Made by a program: the position numbers and the translations under genes. From Branchiostoma floridae (lineage: Eukaryota; Chordata; Leptocardii; Amphioxiformes; Branchiostomatidae), in the NCBI RefSeq assembly GCF_000003815.2, contig NC_049993.1, positions 11,849,598-11,913,597 of the forward strand: a stretch of DNA of 64,000 bases, read 5' to 3'. Positions 33,410-47,100 of this stretch are shown piece after piece (position 1 is the stretch's first letter; each line of letters opens with the position of its first letter). The notes beneath the pieces are model-generated. The model did no database searches. It worked only from the letters and a program-made list of their open reading frames with translations, and had not been told where the DNA came from.

Positions 33410-34460
33410 GACCAGCTTGAGAGCTGTATTTAAAAGGCCACTTGATTCAAAGAAATACCAAAGACACAACCATTTGAAATGCAGTGAAGAAAAAAACTTA
33501 CTTTTTTGGTACCTGTAATTGTCCATTTAAGGAAAAGAAAAGAGGATGGGTTAATTGTACTGATCTTCTGGTAGTGACTAACAGTTTCTTCTTTTTGGTT
33601 TGTAAAAAAATGCCAAACAGAATCAAGTAAACAGTGTTTTTCTGTAGGAATTCTGTGGTTTTCACTTTTAATGGTTTAACTCAGCTCCCTGCTTAAGTCA
33701 CCAACAATATTTTGCTTGTTTATAGCAGTAGGAAAAATGTTAGAAACACTAAAGCAGCTTTATCACAAGATTTCACTAAAGATTTATAAACCTCACAGTT
33801 TCAGGCAATAATTTCTGCCCATTTGTACTGATTTGCAGATGCCTGATGCAATTTGACACAGTCCATTGAGACACCTATATATGTGTTAGTGTCACTGACG
33901 AAAGACACCATCTGTTTCAAAAATCATATCCAGTAGCTTGAGTAACTGCTTTTTGGTGTATCTTATTACCTGGATATCTAACCGTCATCAACACACCCAT
34001 ATAGAAATATGTTGACATCTGTTTGGACTGTAAGTTACTTTTACTGGTGAATGAATAGACCAGTGGATCACGAATTGTGGAAAGTTTTAAATTTGTACAG
34101 AAGAAAGCTACAATGTACATGTATTATCACACTAATTGTATTGTGATATTGAGATTATAGTATTTATATAGCCTACACAATTCAAAGCATTTTCAGACTT
34201 GAATATGTGTAATGCAAACAGTGTATACAGACTACAGCAGCAAGTAATAGTGGTATGTAAACTTGTTCCCACCTAAACATTGGCAGTAAGGCCTTGTTTT
34301 AGAGAAATTATAGGGGAAAAAATAGCAGTAGAATAGGTCGTTGATGGCCTCTACAGTATACTAGTACACTGTTGTGCTGTTGTTGCTGTCTAGATGTAGA
34401 AATCATTATGTTATTTCAGTGAAGATTTTAAAGTTAATAATAACATGCTGAGATGTGAAA
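33410..34460. other. CNPY3 3' untranslated region and tail-to-tail junction
   Basis: AT-rich noncoding DNA. No canonical AATAAA for CNPY3 was noticed here. It includes a LINE/SINE-tail-like fragment at about 33885-33995. Confidence 0.4.
33885..33995 (+). repeat. Retroelement-tail-like fragment
   Basis: Contains AGTAACTGCTTTTTGGTGTA followed by TCTTATTACCTGGATATCTA. The same blocks recur at 49690-49850, where the first is inverted relative to the second. Likely the 3' end of an interspersed retroelement. Confidence 0.5.
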
Positions 34461-34474
34461 GAAAGACAGCTGCT

Positions 34475-34480
34475 TTTATT
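34475..34480 (-). terminator. Candidate polyadenylation signal of ERI3
   Basis: Reverse-strand AATAAA (GCAATAAAAGC) about 475 bp after the ERI3 stop. Confidence 0.45.
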
Positions 34481-34954
34481 GCAATGTGACATTATCTTGG
34501 ATACAAGCCAGTCTAAACTTTATAGGAAATATAGTAACAAAGTGACTGGAAGGTACATGTACATGTATATGCCATTGCCAACATTTAGTATCTTCTGTGT
34601 TCATTTCTATATTTAGATTGTTGCATATGTGTAACCATGGTTCTGGATTTTTGCTGGTACTAACGTGAGATCCTTGGAGAACAAATTGAAGAATCTTCAG
34701 ACTTGTAACAAAGACTTCAACGTTACTAGATGACATTGTATGATAATTTGCTTGTAACATTTAAAAAGATGCATGGCAAGAATGATCAATATAATGATAA
34801 GAAATACAAAGGCTGAACTTTTGCGTACATGTCAACTCTTAAAGTGATTAGAAGAATATACTTTCAATTCATTTATATGTATCTTGCTTTTACATGTTTA
34901 GTAGATTGTGAAAGTGCATGCACTTATTTAGAACTGTCGGCTTCTGCATCTTTT

Positions 34955-37900
34955 TTATCTCCAACTCGTAACTTGAAAATATGCTCCTCTTCTTGCCAGT
35001 TCTCCAAGTATTCTTGCAATATTCCTGCAGTCATCTGGAAATAAAACAGCATCATACTATTTATACCCAACTTTCTTCTAGACTTTTTAGTAAGTACATA
35101 TACATGTACATGTGTATCAGTAAATGTCAATATCAGATAAACATCTTGAAATTTATACTAAATATGCTGAGGTCATTCTGATTATTGTGCTTTAGAGTCC
35201 ATTCCAAGACACCATGCGGATGTTTGTTGCCATTCTTTAGAATTGATTTTAAAGTTTTGTAATTATATATCTAGGACATTTGATACTTCAGAAATATTTT
35301 TAACACAGTTTCAACTTTATAAATATTTCCTTGGTCCTGTAAAACTTTGGAAATATTCATGGTGTGAAATTGGATACTTCTAACGGTTTCTAAATAATGA
35401 TAACAGCATTCTACCATTATTTACCATTTTATACCATTTTTTGTAAATGGTTCAGTGGTCTGGTAAGATAGCAATTCACACATTCTTGCAAAGTATGGTT
35501 GGGTGCCATGCAACAATGGCCCACCACAAAGGATCCACCAGTGCCAGGCAGTGAAATCTAAAAATATACAGATGCAACAATAGGGCTTACTTTTATGGGG
35601 GCAATAAACCAATTTTACCATTTGGTTAAGTTTACAAATATTTGTAAATATTTCTAAATGTGAAATAATCGCACAGAGGTTTCATAATTATTCTAAACAA
35701 AGATATTTTTGTACAGTTACTTTCAAAATGTTTCTAAGATATTCAAAGGAATTCAAATAGATGAGTATTTTCTTAGTCAATTTTTTGAAAAGAATTTAAT
35801 TATTGTGGCTCAGATATTCTTTTATTGAAAATAATTCAGACTAATTATAAATATCGCCTAAAAATCCTCACGGTGTCTTGGAATGGACTCTAATGTTGCA
35901 CTCCCCTGTTATATAGGTATAATTTCTTACCTATGCCACTGTGGTGTCTGCCCTGATGTTCTAGCTTCAGATTTCTCAACATCATCATCATGCTTTTCCC
36001 CCAGTGACCTGTTACTTGACTGTAGGACTGGAAGAATCAAATCAAAAACAATTAGAATCCAAAAATCATACTGCAATTTCAGGCACTATTTATTTACAAA
36101 TGGAGATTTCTTTTAAAATTTTCATCACAAAATAGTTGGTGAGATTCAGTCAGTGGATTGATTTTATAATATATGATTACAACTTTCTGCAAGTGATGCA
36201 ACATTCTCACTCAAACATTGTATAAGTTCTGAATCACCTTTTTTATGTTGATCCATTGTTTGAAGTGGGAGGGAACAGGAATGTTGAGATAGCTGCACTG
36301 TGATGGAAGCCTGGGGCAGGAAAGAGAAAGTGCGGATATTTGTTTTAAACAAGAAACAGGTAAATGCAAAAGCACATCAAATACTGAACTAATGAAGACA
36401 CTTGAAGCCGAGCCGAACTAATAACAAGATCGTCCCATTTTGCAGAACTGACTTTCTGTACTTAGCTTAATGTGTAAACGGTCCTACAGCAACTTAATTT
36501 AGCGTTTTTAGGTCCCATGTATGCCTTCTTGAAAATATCTACTGCTAGAATTATCTACAAGGTTTTCATCAGTATAACCTACATTTTTCTGAGGTCCCAG
36601 TCACCACAAGTCACAAACACTGATGAGACTCCAGGTGTCAGCAGGCCCTGCTCAACCATCCAGGTGTCAAAATCCTGCAGGGGAGGGTTTAACAAACATT
36701 ACGACATGACAACAATAAAAAAACGTTTTCACATACATTTTGTACATCCACTCAACCCCAATCCTTTTCTGTAAGATAAGCCACTTCCATAATTCACATT
36801 GATTAAGCAAAATAGCCCTTCCTGAATTTAGCCTATTTAGGTCTCGACAGAGGGACTCTCAACCATGCAGAGACGGTAATACCACTAATAGCATGTTTCC
36901 AGAATGTTTACAACTGAGAGTGGATGCTACCGGAAACATCTAACCATTTCCAACTTTATTTCATTATCCTTAACTACCTGCATGTCTAACCTCCATGGAC
37001 ATTTAGGCCCCGTTCATGATGCAAAAATTCATGCGGATGCATCCGCATGTACTAACATCCTACAATGTTCCGAATGCCAACGGTTTTCATTTTGCTTCCA
37101 GGATGCCCACGTGCAATCCGTTTCAGATCCAGATGATTTTGCATTTCTCATTTAAAGGTCAGAGGTTGAGGTCAAGGAACAGTGCTTAAGATGGCGGGAA
37201 TTTCCCTTTCCCGCTCTTCTGGGTGTTTTTCGTCGAGAAAATAGTGTGTAACCGCGGAAGGGAACGCAATCGGCCATAACAAGATTTCACGATGACAGTA
37301 ACGGCTAAAACATTCCAATTCCCCGCGCTATGACCACGCGGTACCCGGATGTAATGCGGATTCACGCCGCATTTGCGTTCATGATGACAATTCGCAAATG
37401 CGGATTTCAAAAATCCGTTTCAAATCCACCTCCCGAGGTGGTCCCAAAATATCCGCATCAAATCCGTTTCGGAGCATTCATGATGAGAAATTTATCCGCA
37501 TCGGCCAAAAATGCGGATGCATCCGCATAAATTTTTGCATCATGAACGGGGCCTATTATATATATATATATTAAAGTTCTCTCTAAGCCTTGATAGAGGT
37601 ACAAATATTGCTGTAGACTTGCATAATACCAGTCACTTTCATGCAGGTCTGTCTCCAGGACCCATCAGTCTGTCCTGAGATGGAATTTTGCTTCTTTAGG
37701 ATGGAACAAAATTGACTTTCAATTGACATTTTAGGCTGGAGACTGCCCTGCTTTCATCCCAAATTATATACATGATCTTAATTTCCAAGCAGGCCTATCA
37801 GTACAGTATTCATAGGTCAAACCAGCCTGTTGGATACTGGTTGGGCCCTTTGGATACTGCCTTGCCATAGATAGATCTACATGGAGATTAATATGACCAG

Positions 37901-38701
37901 ACCTTAAGTGTCTGTGTGAGAGAAGGTTGTCCATCCACCATGTCCTGTATGATCCCTGTCAGCTCTGTACAGAAGGGAGTCAGCTGTGGGTGTACATCAG
38001 GTGTAACGTAGGTGTGAAATGTCGCTTCTGTTTCAAACGTCCTTCCAGAAACCTTCAGCACTGGGAACTCAATAATTTCCTGAAAAGCAAAACAAAAACA
38101 AAACCATTATTTCTTAAAGTGACAATGACTGATGATCTTAGTTTATCATCATTATGAAAATAAAAGGATTGTTAACTGTAAATGCCAATACAAAGAATAA
38201 TGGAATATACAGCAATTGTGTTAACAATGCAGTCAACTAACAAGTCTGTCAATAATCATAGGTAATAATCTTCTGTACTTCCTTTTTAAGAAAGAAGAAG
38301 AAGAACAGGGGTTTCCATACAGGTAAACTTTCAAGATGAAATTGTAAACTTTCTATTCATCAAATTTGCCAAAAGGCAATAGTTCCACTCACCTGGGGTC
38401 TGGGATCATTTTTGTTATCACATGTTGCTTCAAAATCTAATACCAGAAAGTAGTCAAATCCATGAGGTGGGTCCCCCACCCCTTTGCTCCCGTGGGTGGG
38501 GGTGTTTGCACTGGGTGCGTGTCTTTGAGCTTGAGCCATGTAGCGACAGAAAGACAGACGTCTCAACGTTGTGGTCAGGAGAAGTTTTGATACTGAACGG
38601 AAACACGTTTCCATGTGATGTCTTGTTGCGTAATGTTGACGCAATGATACGTGTAATACGTGTTCTTGAACAGATGACAGGTTAACTTGAAAGCCTGTCA
38701 C
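34955..38701 (-). CDS. ERI3: ERI3-type 3'-5' exoribonuclease (DEDDh)
   Basis: DEDDh exonuclease of the ERI1 family, trimming RNA 3' ends. Minus-strand exons: 38393-38701 (ATG 38701), 37903-38079, 36583-36674, 36238-36310, 35931-36027, 34955-35034 (TAA 34955-34957). Phases agree; 275 aa. All catalytic signatures are present: ExoI FLVLDFEATCD (Asp, Glu), LTPFCTELTGIIQDMVDGQP, ExoII FVTCGDWDLRKM (Asp), and ExoIII HHSGIDDCRNIARIL (His, Asp). SHFKQWINIKK and the short C-terminus after ARRGAYFQV agree with ERI3 rather than ERI1 (no SAP domain) or ERI2 (longer, zinc finger). The N-terminal ~75 residues are basic and rich in Arg, His and Leu; the start used is the first in-frame Met, and a downstream Met (MAQAQRHAPS) is possible. 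Residues SMMMML come from an ATG run and replace a conserved block, a local divergence. Confidence 0.92.
37006..37553. mobile_element. 548-bp DNA element with ~40-bp terminal inverted repeats
   Basis: Ends GGCCCCGTTCATGATGCAAA and its reverse complement, continuing inwards through ATGCGGATGCATCCGCAT. Flanked by TA on both sides (37004-37005, 37554-37555). The body is full of short direct and inverted GCGGAT/ATCCGC words. No transposase. Lies in an ERI3 intron. Superfamily not resolved (Harbinger/ISL2EU-like or mariner-like). Confidence 0.85.
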
Positions 38702-39066
38702 AGGACTTTAATATTGGAAGCAACCATTACATCATAGGGAACTGTACTAAATATTTTCCTATCGAAATAATTTGTTTTGAGAACAACTCGACATACTTTG
38801 TTCTACAGAATTCTAATAAACTTTTGATACTAAGGCATAAGTCTTTTTATGTAATTTCAAAAGAAATATAGAACGATTTAGGATGAAGAGATACAGTATT
38901 TTACCTGATTTGTAAATGAGCTAATTTGTCAGGTCAAAGGCCGCGGTGCCTGGTACATGTTACGCGCATGCTCCATTCAAATAAGGATAAAGATGGCGAC
39001 GACGATTTCCGAAGCTGACAGTTTCTTCCTGGTTTGACAAATTTGGCGACAAAAACAAGAAATCGG
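38702..39066. promoter_or_regulatory. Head-to-head promoter region of ERI3 (-) and SARA (+)
   Basis: CpG-containing stretch with an NRF1-like ACGCGCATGC (38962-38971) and a YY1-like AAGATGGCG (38990-38998), both usual in TATA-less bidirectional promoters. A noncoding first exon of SARA probably ends at 39066, followed by GTAAGT. Confidence 0.5.
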
Positions 39067-41122
39067 GTAAGTTTCGCCACTTCTGAAAGTATTCTCAGAT
39101 GAAAAGGAACGTTTTGGATCAAATTCATGGTCAAAATTGTGGATATGAAGGATATAAACATTATCTATGAGCAAGGCAAAAAAGTTGAGCAGGTGGATAT
39201 GTTGGGTTCATGTTCACGACGTTTTTCCATTTGGATGATTCATGATGATTGAATGTTTATAAGATCCACAGTGTATCATTTCCTAACGGTGTTTTATGCC
39301 TGTAATTTTTATATCCAGTTTAAAAACGTGTAACTTATAAGGACTTCTCTGGGTGAATAATATTGTTAGTTACGTGGCTGGGTACGGTGTATGCAGGACC
39401 CAAAATTAGTTACAACGCAGGCAAGTGGATCTAAACAGTATACGTGAAAGTGAAATGCAGAAATCTGGGAACAAAAGAGTTCTGCACTTATCATCACGTA
39501 TTGGTCATAATTATTATAATCCACTGTGCTTCCTTTTAATAATCTGCAACATAAGAGTAGAGTAGAGTAGAGATCTTAGTCTGAACAAAATTGGAGGTCA
39601 GAATGCAATTTTATGTATTCAGTTGATAGCTATTTCATATATAGTATCAGTATGATATACTATTTTTAAGGAAAACTAGAAACAGATATGACTACTAGTA
39701 TATACTGATATGATAACTCAACGGAGAGCTAAAGAAATTTGCTCAAATTGATTTGATCACGAGTTTTTGTACCAGGTCAATAGGCCATGCTTGGTGGTAA
39801 ATAGGAGAGCAAACGTTACCACAAAATCAATATGGTGGCATTTCTATCATGTCTATGCATTATTATGGTAGGTAGTCAAAGTCTCCATTATTGAAGCAGA
39901 TGTAAGGTCTGGCGCAGTGTTTCACACATTTTTGTTGTGTTTTATGCGTCTTTCTATTGGTTCATGTTTTAAAATTCTATGCCAGAGCTAAAACCGATCA
40001 CTAAAAGTATGGTATTACTATTAGTAATACAAAGATGTGCCAAATCAAATATCACAAAAACATGTTCAAAAACACTGAACATTTGCTAAATTTTGCTTGG
40101 AGATCAACAGTCACCCAACTGGTCAAAGTAGGCTTTGGCCATCAACAGTTGTTTTTTAATTTCACATTTGTAGATTCCATCAGTGTGAAGGATTCCTTTG
40201 TATGCATCATTTGACAATTCTCATGGATTGTTCTGGTAAGCTTTGTTGTCATTGCATGCATTAGGTGGGAAAATCACAATTAGGGCACAAAATCTTCACT
40301 ATAGTACCAAGAGAATATGACATAGTGTGTTCCATATGACCCAAGGTACTGCATGTTGTATTCTTTATGTCATTCCCAATAAAAATATGCATATTTCAAT
40401 CAAAATGTGCTGGAAGTTGGGGAAATTTGGTGTCCTAAGATCAGAAATGGTTAAGAATATAGATTCCAACATAGGAATCTGGTATTCACATTTCTAGCAG
40501 TGGTGCACTTGGTACATGCGAATTGTGTTAAAATGATTGAGTTGTTGCCAACAAATTCATTTGATACTCAGGTAAGACTAAGAAGACTCCAACTGTAATT
40601 TTTGCAAATTCAGCTATTTTTACGTTTACGTAGTGTTTTAAGTTTACCTGTGAAACAAATCTGTAGTACAGTATGGAAACACATATTCATGACCTGTCAT
40701 GAAGTTGTGGTGGAGATGTGACCCCAAAAACTGCAAAGATGGAACCACCCCAAATATTTTAAGAGTTACAGTAGCTTGCGCTCATTGGAATATGTGAACC
40801 CTGGCAAATCAATCACCAGTATTGTAAGATCATGTTTTCTTCCTGCTGAGATAGTGGAGTCAATGACTGCTGAAACTTGGCAAGAGTTCTCGGCCACATC
40901 TTTATTCCTGTAATGTACAAATCTGGTACAAATGTGTATGATGCACACAAGTTGGGTATAAATGGTGTTACCAGCTGTTGTATTTTGTGTACACTGCATA
41001 TTTACCATGTAATTGTGTATTTGCTTTGGATAGTTCAGGCTCATTTACATGTTCCTCCAGATTTGTTCAGACTGGTTTTAATTTAGCCTTTTCATGAAAA
41101 CACTTGTGCTGATTATTTCCAG
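39067..41122 (+). other. Probable first intron of SARA
   Basis: From the GTAAGT at 39067 to the acceptor TTATTTCCAG at 41122. AT-rich; no coding segment, structured repeat or other element recognised. Confidence 0.45.
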
Positions 41123-41165
41123 ATTGCAGTCTTCAGCCAAGTGAGTGCAAGAGGAGCCCTGGAAA

Positions 41166-44100
41166 ATGGAACAGTCATTCTTTGCTGCAGCTAATGATTT
41201 GGACAATGTCCTTGATGAGTTTGAAAGAAATGAAGGTATGGGTGGTCAAGGAGGTTATTGGTGTTTCAGGGAATCAGAAGTTATTAATATGTTGTAATTT
41301 TAATTTGTTTGAACATAGAAGTACAGTAGAAGCCATTTAATCGCACACCCCATTTGCCAGCATATTCATGCATTTATATATATACCATCCAGGTGGTGCA
41401 ACATATGAAGTTATCCAGCTGGGCTGCACCGGTTTGGGATTCCGTGCAATGTACAGAAGTGTGCGGTAATCTGTTGTGCAATTAACTGGCTTCTACTGTT
41501 CCATATGTTACTGTTATGGTTCATATATACTATATTACTGTGGGTGTGCTGGTGCACCAAAATATTGGTGGTTGGGTTTTGCTCACACTTTATTTTATGT
41601 TGTGCACCCCAAATGTTTTCGGTGCATCAACATTTTTAGGTTAGGCGCACCAGTGTATCTATTGCCAAAAATGAATTTGTAGCTCTGCATTTAGTGATTA
41701 ATCATTCACCGCGAAGTCAATCAATTTACTATGTGGCAAAATGCCTGAAATTCTTTTGAATCATGTCATCAATTAGTTCATACTAAAAGAGTGCTGGCTC
41801 CCAGAGCTTATTTAATGTGACAGACTGTCCCCACCAACCTATATCTCTACAGATTTCCAGCTTGGGCAGAGTGTAGACTTTGCTACAGCCAAGCCAACTA
41901 CACCGGCTCAAACTCCACAAACCTCATCAGCACCCGGCCATCGGGGCCCCAACAGCAGCCTGGCAGGCTTCTACCCTGTCACAACAGGAGATGGGGCAAG
42001 GGCTAGTCCCCAGTACCACCCTGCTGCAATGCTACAGCATCCCACAGGGGGCGCTGTGTACAATGGTGGGAACTACAGTGGTGTGGACGGTGGGATGGCA
42101 AGCATTGGTGCTCAGAGCCAAGTGAAAGGATATCCGGGTCAGTCAAATTTGAATGGCCCAACAGGACAGCTTTTGGGGACATCCAGTAACTACCAAACAC
42201 AAGCAGGACTTGTGAACTATCAGGCAGGCACCTTCCATGGGTACCAAGGACAGCCAGTAATGAACACACATCAAGGTCAAGTAGCTGTGAATAATCTTCA
42301 GCAACAGCAAGCTTTGAGCAGCTACCAAACAGTGACAGGACAGAACAGCTATTCCGTACAGAGAGGGGTGACTAGCTTTCCAACACAGCCACCAATGGGC
42401 ACTTACCAACAACATGTCGCAAACAGCAGTTTCCAGTCCCAAGCAGGGTTGAACAGCTATCCAGCAGCTGTAGGTCTTGCCTCTCACCCTGTACCAGTTG
42501 TGTCACAACATCAGACAGTTGGACAACCAAACCTTCAGCTGCCTGGATCAATCCAAGACANNNNNNNNNNNNNNNNNNNNNNNNNNNNNNNNNNNNNNNN
42601 NNNNNNNNNNNNNNNNNNNNNNNNNNNNNNNNNNNNNNNNNNNNNNNNNNNNNNNNNNNNCGATCCTCATAAAATACCCAATCATCACAGCGCCCGGTCC
42701 ACTGATTTTTCCATCTAACTGCAACAGTTCTTTTTTGTGCCATATACAGATCATCAGACGATCATAAGACTTCAAAAAGGTTTGCTGTTTTTTTCTTATC
42801 ATGCTTTAATTTCTCCCTTCTACAGTTCTGCCGTCAGATATCGGCTGGGAGGCCCCCGTGTGGGTCCCCGACGAGGACGCCCCAAACTGCATGAAGTGCG
42901 AGTCCAAGTTCACGTTCACCAAGCGGCGACACCACTGCAGGGCGTGCGGGAAGGTGCTGTGTTCGGCCTGCTGTAGTCAGAAGGCACGGCTGGCGTACAT
43001 GGACAACAAGTCAGCCCGTGTCTGCTCAACTTGCTACAACATTCTACAGAGAGGTACCAAGATATACATTGGACATGCCATATAAACCATGAGCATTTAT
43101 ATTCATTGTCTACAGATGTTCATCAAATAATGATTTAGCCATTTTGTGTACACGTTTTTTTCCTATTCACCCATTAGACCACTTGTGGTCATTTGTGTAT
43201 TTAGCTTACTGGCATAAACATGTAATAAAAGATTATTATTATTATTGATTCCAGGCAAGTGCTGTTCAATACCTTTAAAGCATACAAAGACATTTTCCTG
43301 TTTGAGATCCTTAAAGAAATGAAAATATAATGCATTCTACATAATGCATTACATAGAAGTTCTTGTGCTCTCTCAACTGCTGTTTGCAACTCAGGAGGAT
43401 TTTTACATTTTGCATTATATATATCACATAATAGCATGTGCTGTTACCGGTATTGGAATATAAAAATTGTGATGTTCTTAAAATGCTTCATGTTATCCCC
43501 AGCCCAGGCCAGAGGTCAGATTGCAGGCATCAGCCAGGTCACCCCATCTTCAGGTCAGGCTTCCCCCAACCCTAACAACCCCATGGAGTACTGCTCCACT
43601 CTGCCACCTATGCAGCAGGCACAGGAAGCACTGCAGAGGCCACCCCCTAGTGTGCTGGTCCCTGTAGGTGGAAGGCCCCAAGGTGCTTTGGGTGTGTAGA
43701 AACTGCTGTAAATCTTGAAACTTCTGTGCTGATTTTCATGATAGGAACTCAATCACGAAGTTAAAGCACTCTTCGCTCGCTATCCGATGTATCGTCTGTT
43801 GTTCCCTGTCTTGTGAGCATGAGACATGCTTGCTTATAAATGCAAGCTTGATGGCAAACCTGTGGTCAACCACAAACAAGTCCTCTTCCTACAAAAATAA
43901 GTCCCAGCAAACTTAAAAGGATAGCTAATAATATTTCCTAAAATAGTATATGTATGACAAGTTTTATCCTCTCCATTTCTTTTAAAACAAGAACCCACTA
44001 ACCAGATGCATTCCCATGTGTACAAACGTGTGCCTTTTTCTTCTTTAATCTTTAATATTTTGCTTTGCTGTGAAATCCTCATACAGGTGTTGCCCAGAGA

Positions 44101-47100
44101 GAGGGACGGCACGTGAGATTTTCTGACGGAAGCATCCCCGGTGGGGATGGGACCTCCGACTCCTCTACCCCCTCCACCCCCTCCCACCCTATCACCACCC
44201 CCCAGGGGGCTGCAGCAGTGAGACCCAGGGCTGCACCAAACACATCTCCTCAACATAAGGGGTCCCCCAGTAAAACATCTGAGACCAGGGGTAGACTCAG
44301 TCCATCCAAGAACAGGGGGCAACACTCAGAGGTAAGAATTTTCAAACAGCTCACAACGATAGTCACATTTATGCCCTTTTTTTATATCCTCTTTCAAAGC
44401 TATTCCAAAATAGGGAAGGTTTGCTTTTATTGTCAGAAACGCTTCTGGGAGAAATCACTATAAATATCATGAAAGAAAATATCAACTGCATTTAGATGAA
44501 TTTTTTCTGCCTTTTCTTGCTTTGATTCTTAGGTGCAAAAGGAGATACTGTTTTATCTGTATTTGTAATGTGGTTTGACATCAAATTTAACCATACAGAG
44601 CTTTTCAGGCAAAAGGACCTTTTTAAGGTATCAGTTGTCTATTTTTACCTCTTCGTAAACTTAAGGTACAGCTGGATTTTGTTCTCACCGTTACTTTGAA
44701 TGTTTTCTACAGAGGCAATCGGGAAGTCCCCGCCAAGGAGGAAGTCCAAGGAAAACAGGGAGTCAAAGGTCACCGCCAAGGTCACGTCAGTCGTCAAGGA
44801 CAAAGAGTCTGATTCCTGAGGAGGAAGACAGGCTGCCTCCAGTCATTTTGTCCATAGGAGACAAAGGAGGTTAGTACTGCTACATCCCCTCTTGCCATGT
44901 ATTCGAAAAGTAGAAAAAATGCTTTGGTAGATTCATTTTATGTGTTTCATAATAAATTGTGTTTACATACTGTAGTGCATCAACAGAAAATGTTCTAATA
45001 TACATGACATTTTCAGGCATGTTTTTTTTTGTAAAATTTAGAATGCTACTAGAAAACGAATTTATAGTTAGATATACTGAGGTGGAAATTATTTGATTCA
45101 TTGCTGGGGTACTTTTTGCATTGTTTAACAATGCAAATCTAGATACTGTTTTCTTTTTCATAAGTCACATGTTATGCATTCTCTTGCTACTTTCAACAAA
45201 TTTTAAACAGTTATAGTCAGTTAAACAGTTACTAGATCTTTGGAAATACTTTGAAAATCTGCCTTGTTCTGCTCCAGACTACGAGGTTGACTCGGAGCCA
45301 GACCCAGACAGAACCCTGTCAGAGATAAAGAGGGAGGAGACGGACCCTGTCATGTTCCTGGCAAACCCCAACCTGGTGGTGCTGGTCAAGGTCATCAACT
45401 GTGAGTAAAGCACTTTTTCCCCAAGATCTATCCTTAGTAAAGCCTTTACCTTTATATGCCCAGGCCCAGACACCAAGTACAGTAATACAACAGAACTTGA
45501 CATGATTTGGATTTCTACCTAGATTTTGTGTGTTTGTCTGAGGCCTACTTTACTAGTACTACTATTAATATAAATGCCTCACCAAAAGAGGTATATGTAA
45601 CTCGACAAAGTATAATCAGCTCAACACAGTGAAAACTACCCAAGAAGATCACTCAGGAGACCAATGAATTCCAGGCTGTATGGACAGGTGGTCCACATTG
45701 GCCAGGTGGTCCTTATGTAGAGGTGGTCTTTTGTACATGCAGGTTTGTTAATATCTGCCAGAAAATCAAAAACAGAATAGATACATAGTAAATAGATTTT
45801 CATAACGCTTGTGATCCTTTTTCATGTGTCCTTTACATATTGTTTCCCCAGTGTCATGCTGTGTGAACAGGCTGTGCTGGTGTTTCTCCACACGAGGGAT
45901 GCACACGGTCAGCCAGGATGAGGTGGTCATCCTGCTGGAGGCCATGCCTGACGATGATGTCATCCCCAGGGACATCTTTGCCCACCTGCAAATGGTGTAT
46001 GAGGAGGCAGGCAAAGGTGGGATTGGAGAAGATCATTCAGAGGCAAACATCTGGGTTCTACCCAGCAATCGTTTGGAAAACCCATTCTTATGCAGCCTGA
46101 CGTAATTTCAGTTTTTCTCACTGTCGAAATGGTCATTATCTTTGTATGTCATTGGCAACAGGATTCCAAGAGATGACGGAATGATGGATCCTGGACAAAA
46201 CCTTGTAAACATCTCTTAAGCAATAAGAAAAAAAATTATATTTAAGAGATGTAGAACATGAGAGCATTCTAGGATTATTCTGTGTACTTACTTTCTTGCA
46301 TACATCAAATTCACAGATATATTCCTGTGCATTGTATGTTTAAAAGTTGTTAAAGTTTCATCATTTTCTTGGAAAGTCCTGCAGTTTCCTTTAGTTTGTG
46401 TCTTCGGATAAAAGTGAATTTCCTGTAACTGAGGTATATTCCTCCTATGTCTACAGGTAACACAGTGGGAGACCTTGGTCATACCATCTTCAACCAGCCG
46501 TTCTTGGGCAGCCGTGAGCATGGAGGTTTCCTGTACATCCAGCCCACCTTCCAGTGCACCCAGCGCCTCATCCTGCCCGACCCCCCCTACGTGGTGGGGG
46601 TACTGCTGCAGAAGTGGGAGACACCCTGGGCAAAGGTCTTCCCCATACGCCTCATGCTTAGGCTGGGGGCTGAGTTCAGATGTGAGTTAGAGGCCCTTTG
46701 TATTATGTTTGTAAAGTTGTGTTAGTTCAGAAAACATCCCTGGCCAGGATAGTATAACCTGGCAAGGGATTTATCATAGTCTGCTTCACCTGTAGCTCTG
46801 TATAAACTTTGTATAACTTCCAACACAAAAATTGGACTTACCCAAATTTTCGACTGTTGAACTCCAGTCTTTGTTAATGAAAAGGGAGATGACTACACCT
46901 GGTGGTGGGAATGAAATAGCATCCAAAATTATGTAAAAAGATCATTTTGCAGAAATAGGATTTACCTATGCAAAGACACAGAAAGATTCATTGATTTCTT
47001 TGTCCAAGTTTGTCTAATGCAAATGTTTCTTTTCTGCCCACAGACTACCCCTGTCCACTGTTCAGCGTGCGGTTTCGCAAGCCGGTGTACTGTGAGATAG

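Noticed and set aside
42477-42802. Frames crossing the run of N
   Set aside because: Translations through 100 N are meaningless; only the sense frame up to 42560 is supported.
43834-44325. 163-codon minus-strand frame
   Set aside because: It is the reverse shadow of the Pro/Ser-rich SARA exon 44087-44331 plus adjacent intron.
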